From Marasmitruncus massiliensis (GTDB lineage Bacteria; Bacillota; Clostridia; Oscillospirales; Ruminococcaceae): DNA of 64,000 nucleotides. The stretch lies in assembly GCF_900186535.1 (NCBI RefSeq), contig NZ_FYDE01000004.1, forward strand, positions 372,001 through 436,000, written 5' to 3'. This document shows positions 1-10,976 of the stretch, one piece after another (positions within the stretch are counted from its first letter, which is position 1; each line of letters begins with the position of its first letter). The notes under the pieces are model-generated. The model was not told where the DNA came from. It searched no databases and saw nothing but the letters and a program-made list of their open reading frames with translations. The position numbers and the translations under genes were made by a program.

Positions 1-546
1 TTTGTCCTGCATATCCGGAATCATCACGTGTTCCAGCGCGTTGACACGCCGGCGGGTCTTTTCGATTTCGGCGGCCATGAGCTGGCAGGATTTTTCGCAT
101 TCAGCAAGCCGGAGCATTTCCGGAAGAATATCTGCCAAAGATTTTACCGCACTGTCCAGATCAGCGGAAGTGAACGCGTAACCGTAGGAATAGATGTTGT
201 TTGCGTCTGCTGTGCGGGTCTTATACTCAAATACGGGGATTTCAACGCTCATGACGTTGCGGTTGGAAGCCTCAAGATAGACTTCCTGCATCGGCGCCAT
301 TAAGGCGACGTTGAGCACCTCGTCGTTCATACCCGCGCGAGCCAGCACAAAATTTTTGTTGGCGGCGGCAATTCCCGCTTCTACCTTTTCGCGCAGGACC
401 TTATTTTCGCGGACAAGGTCGAGAAACTGACGCATCAGCTCATCCCGCTTGTCTTTGAGCAGTTTGTGTCCGCGTGTGGCGGTAACCAGCTTCTTTTTCA
501 GACGGGTCAGCTCCATACGCGTTGGGTTTACATTGGTATTCGCCAA
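1..546 (-). CDS. atpD: V-type ATPase subunit D (central rotor stalk), partial
   Basis: Subunit D forms the coiled-coil rotor axle that turns inside the A3B3 head and links it to the membrane ring. The reading frame stays open to the window edge, so the C-terminus is missing; 182 codons are present against roughly 200-220 in the family. The start is a TTG at 546, preceded by AGGGGTG at good spacing. The N-terminus reads ANTNVNPTRMELTRLKKKL, the usual opening of this family. It follows subunit B by 34 bp as the last gene seen in the operon. The family assignment is secure; the exact start codon is an inference from the ribosome binding site. Confidence 0.93.
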   Translation of the reverse strand, partial: MANTNVNPTRMELTRLKKKLVTATRGHKLLKDKRDELMRQFLDLVRENKVLREKVEAGIAAANKNFVLARAGMNDEVLNVALMAPMQEVYLEASNRNVMSVEIPVFEYKTRTADANNIYSYGYAFTSADLDSAVKSLADILPEMLRLAECEKSCQLMAAEIEKTRRRVNALEHVMIPDMQDK

Positions 547-580
547 GGGTTGTCACCCCTTTCCCGTAGAATTCAAAGCA

Positions 581-1951
581 TTATTTGCCGTAATACTGGT
601 CGAGAAACTCGTCCTTGATACGTTTCAGCTCGCTTCGCGGCAGGATATTCAGAAGTTTCCAGCCAATCGCAAGCGTATCCTCGATGTCGCGGTTGGTGTT
701 ATAGCCCTGAGAAACATATTCCTGCTCGAACTCATCCGCAAATTTCGCATACAGCTTGTCGATATCGGTAAGCGCCGCCTCGCCGAGGATGACCATCAGC
801 TCTTTTGCGTCTTTACCGCGGGAATAAGCCGCGAACAGCTGGTTCATCGTGTTCGCATGGTCTGCGCGGGTCTTGCCCGCGCCGATACCCTTATCTTTCA
901 GACGGGACAGGGAGGGAAGCACATCGATCGGCGGCGTAACGCCTTTGCGGTACAGCTCACGGGAAAGGATGATCTGGCCCTCGGTGATGTAGCCGGTCAG
1001 GTCGGGGATCGGGTGCGTCTTATCATCCTCGGGCATTGTCAGAATCGGAATCATGGTGATGGAACCGGATTTGCCTTTCTGACGTCCGGCCCGCTCATAC
1101 AGCGATGCAAGGTCGGTGTACATGTAACCCGGATAGCCGCGGCGTCCCGGAACCTCTTTACGCGCCGCCGAAATCTCACGCAGGGAGTCGGCGTAGTTGG
1201 TGATATCGGTCAGGATGACCAGAACATGCATGTTTTTCTCAAATGCAAGATATTCCGCGGCGGTCAGCGCCATACGCGGAGTCGCGATACGCTCGACAGC
1301 CGGGTCGTTTGCAAGGTTCATGAACATGACCGCGCGGTCAAGCGCACCCGTTTCACGAAAGCTCTCGGTGAAGAAGTTCGCTTCCTCAAAGGTAATGCCC
1401 ATTGCGGCGAAAACGACCGCGAAAGGCTCGTCGGTTCCGCGTACCTTCGCCTGACGCGCGATCTGTGCGGCAAGGTTGGCGTGGGGCAGGCCGGAAGCGG
1501 AGAAGATCGGCAGTTTCTGGCCGCGGACCAGGGTGTTCAGGCCGTCAATTGCGGAAACGCCGGTCTGGATAAACTCCTGCGGGTAGTTTCTGGCGGCGGG
1601 ATTCATCGGCAGGCCGTTGATGTCCATACGTTTATCCGGCAGGATTTCCGGGCCGCCGTCGATGGGGCGCCCAAGGCCGTCGAACACGCGGGAAAGCATA
1701 TCCTCCGAAACCCCCAACTCCATGCTGCGCCCGAGGAACCGGACGCGGGAATTGGAAAGGTTGATACCGGTGGAGCTTTCAAACAGCTGAACCAGTGCGT
1801 TGCTGCCGTCTATCTCCAGCACCTTGCAGCGGCGCTTTTCGCCGGAAGCAAGCTCGATTTCACCCAACTCGTTATAAGTGACGTTCTCAACGCCGCGCAC
1901 CAGCATCAGAGGACCGGCTACCTCTTGAATCGTACGGTATTCCTTCGGCAT
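581..1951 (-). CDS. atpB: V-type ATPase subunit B
   Basis: Non-catalytic nucleotide-site subunit of the V1 head, alternating with subunit A in the hexamer. It has 456 residues, the normal length. The beta-barrel start ([20 protein letters not shown]), the [14 protein letters not shown] segment where catalytic subunits carry a P-loop, and the [19 protein letters not shown] stretch are all typical. The ATG shares one base with the stop of subunit A (TAATG), so translation is probably coupled and keeps A and B equimolar. Nothing is truncated or altered. Confidence 0.97.
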   Translation of the reverse strand: MPKEYRTIQEVAGPLMLVRGVENVTYNELGEIELASGEKRRCKVLEIDGSNALVQLFESSTGINLSNSRVRFLGRSMELGVSEDMLSRVFDGLGRPIDGGPEILPDKRMDINGLPMNPAARNYPQEFIQTGVSAIDGLNTLVRGQKLPIFSASGLPHANLAAQIARQAKVRGTDEPFAVVFAAMGITFEEANFFTESFRETGALDRAVMFMNLANDPAVERIATPRMALTAAEYLAFEKNMHVLVILTDITNYADSLREISAARKEVPGRRGYPGYMYTDLASLYERAGRQKGKSGSITMIPILTMPEDDKTHPIPDLTGYITEGQIILSRELYRKGVTPPIDVLPSLSRLKDKGIGAGKTRADHANTMNQLFAAYSRGKDAKELMVILGEAALTDIDKLYAKFADEFEQEYVSQGYNTNRDIEDTLAIGWKLLNILPRSELKRIKDEFLDQYYGK

Positions 1952-3723
1952 TAGAATTCCTCCTTCTGCTTGGCAAGCTCAGCGATTTCATTGGAGAGCG
2001 CCTTGATGATTTCTTCATATTCGGCGCCGATCTGTTCACCCGGAATATACTTGAAACGGCCGATGCGCTCACGTACAGCCATCTTTACAAGGCTGTCGAC
2101 CGACACGCCGCTGCGGAGCCCCTCAACTGCCGAGTCATAAAATGCGAGCACCAGCTGCATCATCTTATACTGCTTTTCCAATGAAGTGAAGGTATCGACT
2201 TCGTGGAATGCGTCCTGATGCAGGAAGTCTTCACGGATGGAACGGGCGGCTTCCAGCTTCAGGCGGTCAGGCGCGGACAGCGCGTCCATACCGACCAGCT
2301 TTACGATTTCATCCAGTTCGGATTCATCCTGCAAAAGCCCCATGATACGCTGGCGGAGAGCCATCCAGTCCTCGTGGACGCTGGTGTTGAACCACTTGGC
2401 CATGGTATCCACATAGAGGGAATAACTGGTCAGCCAGTTGATGGCGGGGAAGTGGCGCTGATAAGCCAGCTGTGCGTCGAGGCTCCAGAACACCTTAACG
2501 ATACGCAGGGTAGCCTGCGAAACCGGCTCGGAAATATCGCCGCCCGGAGGAGATACGGCGCCGATAACGGAAAGCGAACCTTCGCGTCCGTCGGAACCGA
2601 GCGTTACAACGCGGCCTGCGCGCTCATAGAACTGTGCGAGACGGCTTCCGAGGTAAGCAGGGTAGCCTTCTTCACCGGGCATCTCTTCCAGACGTCCGGA
2701 CATTTCACGCAGCGCTTCCGCCCAGCGGGAGGTCGAGTCGGCCATCAGCGCAACGGAGAATCCCATATCGCGGAAATATTCCGCGATGGTGATACCGGTA
2801 TAGATAGAGGCCTCACGGGCTGCAACAGGCATATCCGAAGTATTTGCGATCAAAACGGTACGCTCCATCAGGGAACGACCGGTTTTCGGGTCTTTCAGTT
2901 CAGGAAACTCGTTCAGAACGTCGGTCATCTCGTTGCCGCGCTCGCCGCATCCGATATAAACGACGATATCAGCTTCCGCCCATTTGGCAAGCTGATGCTG
3001 CACAACGGTTTTGCCGGAACCGAACGGGCCGGGAACCGCCGCAACGCCGCCCTTTGCAATCGGGAACAGTGTATCAATGACGCGCTGGCCGGTGACGAGG
3101 GGGCGGTCGGGGGAAAGCTTCTGCTTGTAGGGGCGCCCGCGACGGACAGGCCATTTCTGCATCAGCGTGACTTCACGGTCATCGCCGTCGGCGGTCTTGA
3201 CGACAGCGACTGCTTCCGTAACGGTGTAATCGCCCTCTGCGATGGATTTGAGTTCGCCGACGATGCCGAAGGGCACCATGATTTTCTGGGTGACAACATC
3301 GGTTTCCTGAACGGTTCCGATGATATCCCCGGCAGATACGGAGTCACCTGCTTTGAGGACAGGGACAAAATGCCATTTTTTCTCGCGGTCCAGTGAGGGA
3401 ACCTCGACGCCGCGGGCAAGGGAGTTGCCGATTTTGGCCATGATGGCTTCCAGCGGGCGCTGGATACCGTCATAGATGTTGGAAATCAGGCCGGGTCCAA
3501 GCTCCACGCTCATCGGAACACCAGTGGATTCCACAGGCTCACCGGGGCCGAGACCGGAGGTCTCCTCGTAAACCTGGATGGAAGCCTGGTCGCCGTGGAT
3601 CTCGATGATTTCGCCAATGAGGCGCTGCTCGCTGACGCGTACAACATCGAACATATTGGCGTCACGCATGCCCTCGGCAATAACCAGCGGACCGGCGACT
3701 TTTTTTATCGTACCTTTACTCAT
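1951..3723 (-). CDS. atpA: V-type ATPase catalytic subunit A
   Basis: Catalytic ATP-hydrolysing or ATP-synthesising subunit of the V1 head. It has 590 residues with the beta-barrel at the N-terminus, the family-specific non-homologous insert at about 110-190, and the P-loop GPFGSGKT at residues 232-239. GCGERGNEM (catalytic glutamate region) and [17 protein letters not shown] follow. The ATG at 3723 lies behind a weakly purine-rich leader, 23 bp after subunit F ends. It is encoded between F and B in the A-B-D order known from Enterococcus hirae. Direction of catalysis cannot be told from sequence. Confidence 0.98.
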   Translation of the reverse strand: MSKGTIKKVAGPLVIAEGMRDANMFDVVRVSEQRLIGEIIEIHGDQASIQVYEETSGLGPGEPVESTGVPMSVELGPGLISNIYDGIQRPLEAIMAKIGNSLARGVEVPSLDREKKWHFVPVLKAGDSVSAGDIIGTVQETDVVTQKIMVPFGIVGELKSIAEGDYTVTEAVAVVKTADGDDREVTLMQKWPVRRGRPYKQKLSPDRPLVTGQRVIDTLFPIAKGGVAAVPGPFGSGKTVVQHQLAKWAEADIVVYIGCGERGNEMTDVLNEFPELKDPKTGRSLMERTVLIANTSDMPVAAREASIYTGITIAEYFRDMGFSVALMADSTSRWAEALREMSGRLEEMPGEEGYPAYLGSRLAQFYERAGRVVTLGSDGREGSLSVIGAVSPPGGDISEPVSQATLRIVKVFWSLDAQLAYQRHFPAINWLTSYSLYVDTMAKWFNTSVHEDWMALRQRIMGLLQDESELDEIVKLVGMDALSAPDRLKLEAARSIREDFLHQDAFHEVDTFTSLEKQYKMMQLVLAFYDSAVEGLRSGVSVDSLVKMAVRERIGRFKYIPGEQIGAEYEEIIKALSNEIAELAKQKEEF

Positions 3724-3746
3724 TTTTTGTACTCACCTGCTTCACT

Positions 3747-4067
3747 TTAGTTGCCGTTAAAGATGATATCGGAGCCCACTGCCTGCTCCACGGATTTTTT
3801 CACATTGCGGATACCCATGCCGGTGTTTCCGGAAACGCCGGGAATGGGTATAATTGCGGGAAGACGCTCGACGCGGTAACGGTCGATCTCCGTTTCCAGA
3901 GCTGCCGCCAGCGCCTCGGTAATATAGATCACTGCATATTCGCTTTCAGCAATCTGCCGAAGCTGTTTTGCCGCTTCGGCCTGCTCGGTGACGGGAAAGG
4001 TATCCAGCCCGAGCGCTGCGAAGCCGTAAATGCTGTCGCGATCCCCCATGACTGCTACTTTATACAT
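3747..4067 (-). CDS. atpF: V-type ATPase subunit F (central stalk)
   Basis: Small central-stalk subunit that binds subunit D and modulates rotation; it is called NtpG in Enterococcus hirae. The 106-residue protein starts MYKVAVMGDRDSIYGFAALG, the standard Rossmann-like opening, and contains YAVIYITEALAAAL and the PIPGVSGNTGMGI loop. The start overlaps the end of subunit C by 8 bp, so the two are translationally coupled. Confidence 0.96.
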   Translation of the reverse strand: MYKVAVMGDRDSIYGFAALGLDTFPVTEQAEAAKQLRQIAESEYAVIYITEALAAALETEIDRYRVERLPAIIPIPGVSGNTGMGIRNVKKSVEQAVGSDIIFNGN

Positions 4068-5031
4068 ACATTTCCCTTACCCTTTCTCTGACTGAAGCGT
4101 CGGGCAGCCCGTTGAGTTTGCCCGACAGGATAATGCGGACCGTTTTGATTTCGTTTTCACGCCCCAGAATATAAGCCGCGAGCGGCCCGATGCCAAAAGA
4201 GACATATTGCTGCGGGCGGATGTCACGGATCATCAGGTTGTCGCACCAGCGTTCAAACGCGGAGGGTGACTGCGCCAGCGCTTCCACCGCTTCCGCATAG
4301 TTGGTGGAGGAAAGATAGTCACAGATGGATTCGATTCCTTCCACCGCAGCCTGCGCAAGCTTCGCAGCGTTGAGCGTGTCACATTCCGCAAGCGCCCGCC
4401 GGATAAATTCAAGCGGTTTTCCGGTGCGGCAGCAGCGGACGGCGGTTTTAATATCAGCCGAGGCCACTGTCAATTCCGCATATTTTTCAATCAGGTCGTT
4501 ATGAGAAGCCTTGCCGGCGGTATAAATTGCTTCCAGCGCGGCTTTGTCGATAATGATGTCGCACAGCTGGCCGTCCCTGGTCTGGGAAAGCGCTTCATAA
4601 GCCTCCTGGGCAGGTGCGCGCATTTTCTCAGGCAGCAGATAAAAATCATGCGCATTGACCATGTCATACAGCGCTTTGGCTGAAACAGTGCCATGCGAGA
4701 TATAAAGGCCGAAATCCTCGGAGCCGGTGCAGACCTGTTTGACTGCGGCTTTGAGGTTATGATAGTCGTTTGCGTATAAGAACACATCGAAAACCGACAG
4801 ATCGGGAACCAATTCGCCAATCAGGTTCCAGGTCTTCTCACGCTCCTGCGCGAGGAGTTCCTCGGCGCTGATCCGGCTGTCCCCGCTGCCCCAGCCCTTG
4901 TCCGCGAGCAGACGAATGCATTCGTCATAGCTTTTGGCGGATAAGAGCTGCTCAATGGCCTGGGCGTTAAAGAGCAGCAATTCCTTTGAGCGGATGCGCG
5001 CAACCGCATAGGTGTATTGCGTATCAGACAT
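4060..5031 (-). CDS. atpC: V-type ATPase subunit C (rotor adaptor)
   Basis: Homologue of the V/A-ATPase C (eukaryotic d) subunit, a funnel of three pseudo-repeats that couples the D/F stalk to the K ring. It has 323 residues and is mostly helical, with the typical start TYAVARIRSKELLLF and the C-terminal run PLAAYILGRENEIKTVRIIL. The ATG at 5031 has an excellent AAAAGGAGG site. Family members are about 320-380 residues, so it is complete. Confidence 0.95.
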   Translation of the reverse strand: MSDTQYTYAVARIRSKELLLFNAQAIEQLLSAKSYDECIRLLADKGWGSGDSRISAEELLAQEREKTWNLIGELVPDLSVFDVFLYANDYHNLKAAVKQVCTGSEDFGLYISHGTVSAKALYDMVNAHDFYLLPEKMRAPAQEAYEALSQTRDGQLCDIIIDKAALEAIYTAGKASHNDLIEKYAELTVASADIKTAVRCCRTGKPLEFIRRALAECDTLNAAKLAQAAVEGIESICDYLSSTNYAEAVEALAQSPSAFERWCDNLMIRDIRPQQYVSFGIGPLAAYILGRENEIKTVRIILSGKLNGLPDASVRERVREMYV

Positions 5032-5065
5032 TTGGCTAACCTCCTTTTAGCGGATTACGCGCACC

Positions 5066-5650
5066 TTATGAGAAGAGTAATTCCTGCACTTTGTCCTGCA
5101 GGCTTTCACGCGCGGCGTAAAACAGCGCGTCGAATGAGCAGTTTTCTTCGACGCCGCCGTAAATCAGCACAAAGCCGCCGTCGATTTTACGTGTTTCACT
5201 GGAAACAGTCAGTCCGGCGGGAGCCGCTTCGGCGATCCTGGCGGAGAAGTCCGCGGGCAGACGTTTCAGATCGGATGCGGAAAAAAGAATCTCACCGCGT
5301 TCAGGCAGTGCGAACTTTTTCACCATTTTGAGAATCAAAGCAAAATATTCATCATCGGGCAGCTGGTAAATCGATTTTTGCGCATTGCCGATTACTTTTC
5401 CGATAATTTCCTGTTTGGCCTCTAGGACGGCACGGCGAACCTGGAGGGCGGCCGCGGATTTCGCGGCCGAAAGGGCATTCGCCACATCCGTTTTGGACTG
5501 GGCTTCAATCAGCGCGATCTGCGCTTTTCCTTCCTCCTGAGCCTTGTTTGCAATTTCTGCCGCCTCGGCGTTGGCCTGAGCAATCACAGCGTCCGCTGCC
5601 TGCTGCGCTTCGCTTTGAATCTGCTGTACAATTTTTTCTAGTCCTGTCAT
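5066..5650 (-). CDS. atpE: V-type ATPase subunit E (peripheral stalk)
   Basis: Peripheral stator stalk subunit that pairs with the small G/H-type subunit encoded first in the operon. The 194-residue protein has the expected long, Ala/Gln/Glu-rich N-terminal helix (about 1-85), which forms a right-handed coiled coil with its partner, and a globular C-terminal domain with GGFVLIYGGVEENCSFDALF. TAGGAG precedes the ATG at 5650. Confidence 0.94.
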   Translation of the reverse strand: MTGLEKIVQQIQSEAQQAADAVIAQANAEAAEIANKAQEEGKAQIALIEAQSKTDVANALSAAKSAAALQVRRAVLEAKQEIIGKVIGNAQKSIYQLPDDEYFALILKMVKKFALPERGEILFSASDLKRLPADFSARIAEAAPAGLTVSSETRKIDGGFVLIYGGVEENCSFDALFYAARESLQDKVQELLFS

Positions 5651-5694
5651 AGCAGAATTCTCCTAACTTTCATCAGTACGGAACGCTCCGCCGA

Positions 5695-8203
<2,509 letters not shown>

Positions 8204-8263
8204 AGTACGGATGCCTCCTTTTACATAGGATGGAGATTGCCAACAGAATGACCCTGTTTGCCG

Positions 8264-8572
8264 TTAAATCAGCTCAGACAGGATCAGCCTTGTGGCGTCG
8301 GCTTCTCTGCCGCCGGCTTTGGCATGCAGCGCGGCTATTTCCTGCTTTGCCGTTTCCAGCGCTTCACTTTGCAGTTTTTCGCTCTGGATCTGCGCTGCTT
8401 TTAGAGCTTCCGCGGCACGAATCTTGGCGTCGGCCGTCATCCGGATAATGGTTTCCTTGGCGTCTGTTTTCGCCTTTGCCAATATCTCGTCACGTTTTGA
8501 GGCAGTCATTTTTTCAGTTTGCTCTGCCGCCAATTCGGCCTGTCGGACAGTTTCAATTGTCTTTTGCTCCAT
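8264..8572 (-). CDS. V-type ATPase small peripheral-stalk subunit (G/H type)
   Basis: First gene of the ATPase operon. The 102-residue protein is almost entirely one charged helix (MEQKTIETVRQAELAAEQ and onward), as expected for the small stator partner of subunit E (NtpF/NtpH/subunit G in different naming schemes). The frame extends upstream to 8650, but the ATG at 8572 has GGTGGTG at correct spacing, and the upstream extension would run past the predicted transcription start. Assignment rests on helix composition and operon position more than on motifs. Confidence 0.85.
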   Translation of the reverse strand: MEQKTIETVRQAELAAEQTEKMTASKRDEILAKAKTDAKETIIRMTADAKIRAAEALKAAQIQSEKLQSEALETAKQEIAALHAKAGGREADATRLILSELI

Positions 8573-8638
8573 TTTTTCACCACCCATTTGTCTCAATTTG
8601 CGAAGATTGTCGCATTTTACATAGCCTTGCCATAAGAA

Positions 8639-8667
8639 ATTGTATAACAATTAGATTTATTGTACAA
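8639..8667 (-). promoter_or_regulatory. sigma-A type promoter of the V-ATPase operon
   Basis: Read on the minus strand, TTGTAC (8667-8662) is followed by a 17-bp spacer and TACAAT (8644-8639). It predicts a start near 8632 and a leader of about 60 nt before the stalk subunit ATG at 8572. No other well-spaced promoter is seen upstream of the operon. Confidence 0.65.
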
Positions 8668-8913
8668 CATTTTCATGGTACAATCAATATAAAAAATAGC
8701 ATTTTTCAGCAGATGAATAATAAAATATTATTGTTAATCAAAAAACTATCAGAAAATACGCGCTGCCAGTCGACAAAACCCCTTTTAATTTTACAATATT
8801 TCTTTAAAATTGACTGAATTTGTGTTAAAGACAGCATCATAGCAGGATAAGAATAATAAATTATTATAGCTGCCATCCTGCCGGAAGGATCTGTCCGGAT
8901 GTAGGCAGGTATC

Positions 8914-8942
8914 TTGCATTTTTATGGAAAATAAGTTAGAAT
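8914..8942 (+). promoter_or_regulatory. sigma-A type promoter of the MBG-domain surface gene
   Basis: TTGCAT (8914-8919), a 17-bp spacer and TAGAAT (8937-8942), 54 bp before the ATG at 8996. A dyad (8877-8909) ends five bases upstream of the -35 and could bind a regulator. Confidence 0.6.
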
Positions 8943-8995
8943 CGACCTATATATAATAGGAAAAGACAGGAACGAGTTTCCGGAGGGAGGGGCAA

Positions 8996-10561
8996 ATGCT
9001 GCGTTTCAAGCGTACCGCAAGAATCTGTTTTTTGATGATTCTGTTGCTGCTTGCTGCTTTGGCGGGGGGCCTTCCGGTGTTTGCCGCCGAGGAACTTCCC
9101 ATGATTCCCATGGTTTATGGAGATCCGGTTCCGCCTCTTCCAGAGAACATAAAAAGCTGGGATAAGGACCCCGGAGATAAGCCCAACGCTGAAACTTATA
9201 CTTATACCCTCTCTGACGGCACGACGGGAAAACTCATTGTCAGCCCCTGCCCGATCACCGTTACCCCGGATTCCAAAACAAAAAAGGTTGGGGAAGCCGA
9301 TCCGGTATTGACCTATCAGATCACTTCCGCTTCGCTTGATTCCGGGGATGCACTGGTTTTCGGGGATACGTTGAGCGGAGCGCTGACCCGTGTTTCGGGC
9401 GAATCGGTTGGCTCTTATTCGATTTTGCAGGGGGAACTGACCAACGAAAAAAACCCAAACTATGCAATCACATTTGTTGCCGGAAGGACTTTGACGATCA
9501 CCGCCGATTCTTCCATCCACGACGTGACTGTATCTGTAAAATACGGAGACTCTTTTTCGAGCAACGGAAAAATGCCGGACCAATCTTACGGAACCAGCAC
9601 GACCGCAGACCTTTCGGTCACGCTGTATCAGGAGACACCAAACAAGAGCGCGTCTTTACAGTTTGATGCGGAATTGTCGGGCGGCGGCCAGCCCGCCACG
9701 CCGGTTACCCTGTTTGTTGCGCTACCGTCCAATTTTTCAAAATCTAAGGAATATTATGTGCGCAGAACTTATGATGATTCAGACAGCCGCCTTTCTGCTG
9801 ACATTGAGCGGCATGGCGATTACTATTTTGTAGTGTTTACCACATCCGTTGTGGATGACGCCACTTTTCGCGTCATTCGGAACTCTTCAGATGACGATGA
9901 TGATGACTATAAAGTGTCCTCTTTCTGGGAAGATGTGATTGACGATATCGCGGATGCGGATTACGGTGACCGCATCCGTGTCAGTACAGGGACCAGAACG
10001 ACCGTAGCAGCGGACGTCCTGCGGGAACTGAAGGGTTTGCCGATTACACTGTCGCTGAAACGTTCCAACGGGCAGGTCATCAATATCTACGGGAAAGACA
10101 TCGGGTATATTTCTTCCGGCAAGGACTCCTATACAATGACCGAACTGGCAAGGGAATATGACAGTTCGGTGGTGTCCTCTTCCTCCTTCTCACAGGTGCC
10201 GTCATCCAGTCAGGCCGTTTCCTCCTCTTGTGTGCAGGAATCATCCGCACCGGCTGTTCCTGTGGTGCAGACATGGACGCCCGCACCTCCGCCGGTATCT
10301 TCCTCGTTGCCTGAAGCCTCCTCATCGGAACCGTCCAGTTCGGTTCCGGAAGAACTTTCTTCCTCGGAAACAGAGGAAGATGAGGAATCGGAAATTGAAA
10401 TCATCGCGGAGGAGGACGAGCCTTATGTAGACGCTGACGGAGAATCCGATGATCAGACAGCCGGCTCCGTTTTTTATCCGTTTTTTGTGGTCGGATCGCT
10501 TTCCGCGGCCGGAATACTGGCCGGCGTAGTTACCGCGATTGCCTGCCGCAGCCGAAGGTAG
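8996..10561 (+). CDS. Secreted, membrane-anchored MBG-domain protein
   Basis: A 521-residue surface protein of unknown role. Residues 1-31 form a signal peptide (LLLLAALAGGLPVFAAEE). Residues 40-175 resemble MBG-type domains (ITVTPDSKTKKVGEADPVLTY, then VGSYSI and NPNYAI), which occur in adhesin-like proteins. After a central beta-rich region comes a Ser/Pro/Val-rich stretch (about 390-450), an acidic segment (450-485), a single membrane helix (about 492-515) and a basic CRSRR end. The topology is an exposed head on a flexible stalk with a C-terminal membrane anchor. No LPXTG-like motif precedes the helix. GGAGGGAGGGG gives a strong ribosome binding site. It is monocistronic. Confidence 0.8.
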   Translation: MLRFKRTARICFLMILLLLAALAGGLPVFAAEELPMIPMVYGDPVPPLPENIKSWDKDPGDKPNAETYTYTLSDGTTGKLIVSPCPITVTPDSKTKKVGEADPVLTYQITSASLDSGDALVFGDTLSGALTRVSGESVGSYSILQGELTNEKNPNYAITFVAGRTLTITADSSIHDVTVSVKYGDSFSSNGKMPDQSYGTSTTADLSVTLYQETPNKSASLQFDAELSGGGQPATPVTLFVALPSNFSKSKEYYVRRTYDDSDSRLSADIERHGDYYFVVFTTSVVDDATFRVIRNSSDDDDDDYKVSSFWEDVIDDIADADYGDRIRVSTGTRTTVAADVLRELKGLPITLSLKRSNGQVINIYGKDIGYISSGKDSYTMTELAREYDSSVVSSSSFSQVPSSSQAVSSSCVQESSAPAVPVVQTWTPAPPPVSSSLPEASSSEPSSSVPEELSSSETEEDEESEIEIIAEEDEPYVDADGESDDQTAGSVFYPFFVVGSLSAAGILAGVVTAIACRSRR

Positions 10562-10597
10562 ATAAAAAGTGGACAAGAATTTTGTATGCAGCAACAG

Positions 10598-10626
10598 TTG
10601 TACTTTCTGAAAAGGTATGATATAAT
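10598..10626 (+). promoter_or_regulatory. Strong sigma-A type promoter for the candidate small RNA
   Basis: TTGTAC (10598-10603), exactly 17 bp, then a perfect TATAAT (10621-10626). No coding sequence lies between this promoter and the terminator about 70 bp downstream. Confidence 0.6.
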
Positions 10627-10632
10627 AAATTG

Positions 10633-10737
10633 TATAGAATATTTCTAACAATTTACTATATTTTTCGACATCTTCACACCCTCACCCCCCTATAGCTGAA
10701 ACGGTCTGCAATTTTGCAGACCGTTTCAGTCTTTTTA
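10633..10737 (+). ncRNA. Candidate small RNA of about 105 nt
   Basis: Predicted from a well-formed promoter (10598-10626) and a strong intrinsic terminator (10696-10737) enclosing sequence without an ORF. The 5' part is AT-rich. A C-rich single-stranded tract, CACACCCTCACCCCCC, lies just before the terminator and could pair with G-rich ribosome binding sites, as C-rich loops do in several Gram-positive regulatory RNAs. No known family is recognised. The unit could instead be a decayed leader or a terminator of the upstream gene that happens to follow a promoter-like sequence. Confidence 0.45.
10696..10737 (+). terminator. Intrinsic terminator
   Basis: Perfect 15-16 bp stem starting CTGAAACGGTCTGC, a short T-rich loop, the matching arm ending at 10729, then TCTTTTT. 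It also ends any read-through from the surface gene that stops at 10561. Confidence 0.9.
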
Positions 10738-10748
10738 TCCCTTAAATC

Positions 10749-10777
10749 TTGACAGTAATTCTTGATTAGTGTACTAT
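10749..10777 (+). promoter_or_regulatory. sigma-A type promoter of the MacA/MacB-like operon
   Basis: Consensus TTGACA (10749-10754), 17-bp spacer, TACTAT (10772-10777). The predicted start near 10784 gives a leader of roughly 190 nt before the adaptor ATG. Confidence 0.7.
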
Positions 10778-10976
10778 TGTGTTATTCTACTAATACATAT
10801 AGAACAGTTAAATAAAATAATTGAAGTATTTTGATCAGATAACTCGTTGTTTATTATGGAGCTTTCTTTGCATCAATTTTTGGAAGATGAGCTGCGCTCT
10901 GATGAAAAGAAATTGTGATGGAAAGATGTTGGAAAGATGTATAAATTTTACAAAATGGGATAAAGGGGTAGAAACT

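Larger units (their letters stand above)
8573..8995. other. Divergent intergenic region
   Basis: A 423-bp AT-rich gap between the divergent ATPase operon and the MBG-domain surface gene. It holds the two core promoters listed separately. Between them I see an AT-rich palindrome (AATAAT/ATTATT, about 8851-8864) and a GC-rich dyad, CCTGCC at 8877-8882 with GGCAGG at 8904-8909, lying just upstream of the plus-strand -35. No coding frame with a ribosome binding site and no recognisable RNA family was seen. Confidence 0.6.
10562..10976 (+). other. Intergenic region with small-RNA candidate and exporter leader
   Basis: A 415-bp gap. It contains a complete promoter-to-terminator unit (10598-10737, listed as ncRNA) and then the promoter of the MacA/MacB-like operon with a leader of about 190 nt (10784-10976). 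An in-frame ATG at 10902 within the leader lacks a convincing ribosome binding site. Confidence 0.6.

Noticed and set aside
449-1954. Long plus-strand open frame opposite V-ATPase subunits B and D
   Set aside because: It mirrors the strongly conserved minus-strand subunit B gene, has no family resemblance and no ribosome binding site; it is a shadow frame in codon-biased DNA.
2203-3396. 397-codon plus-strand frame opposite subunit A
   Set aside because: Antisense shadow of the catalytic subunit; composition (His/Gly/Arg-rich) is that of a reverse-complement frame.
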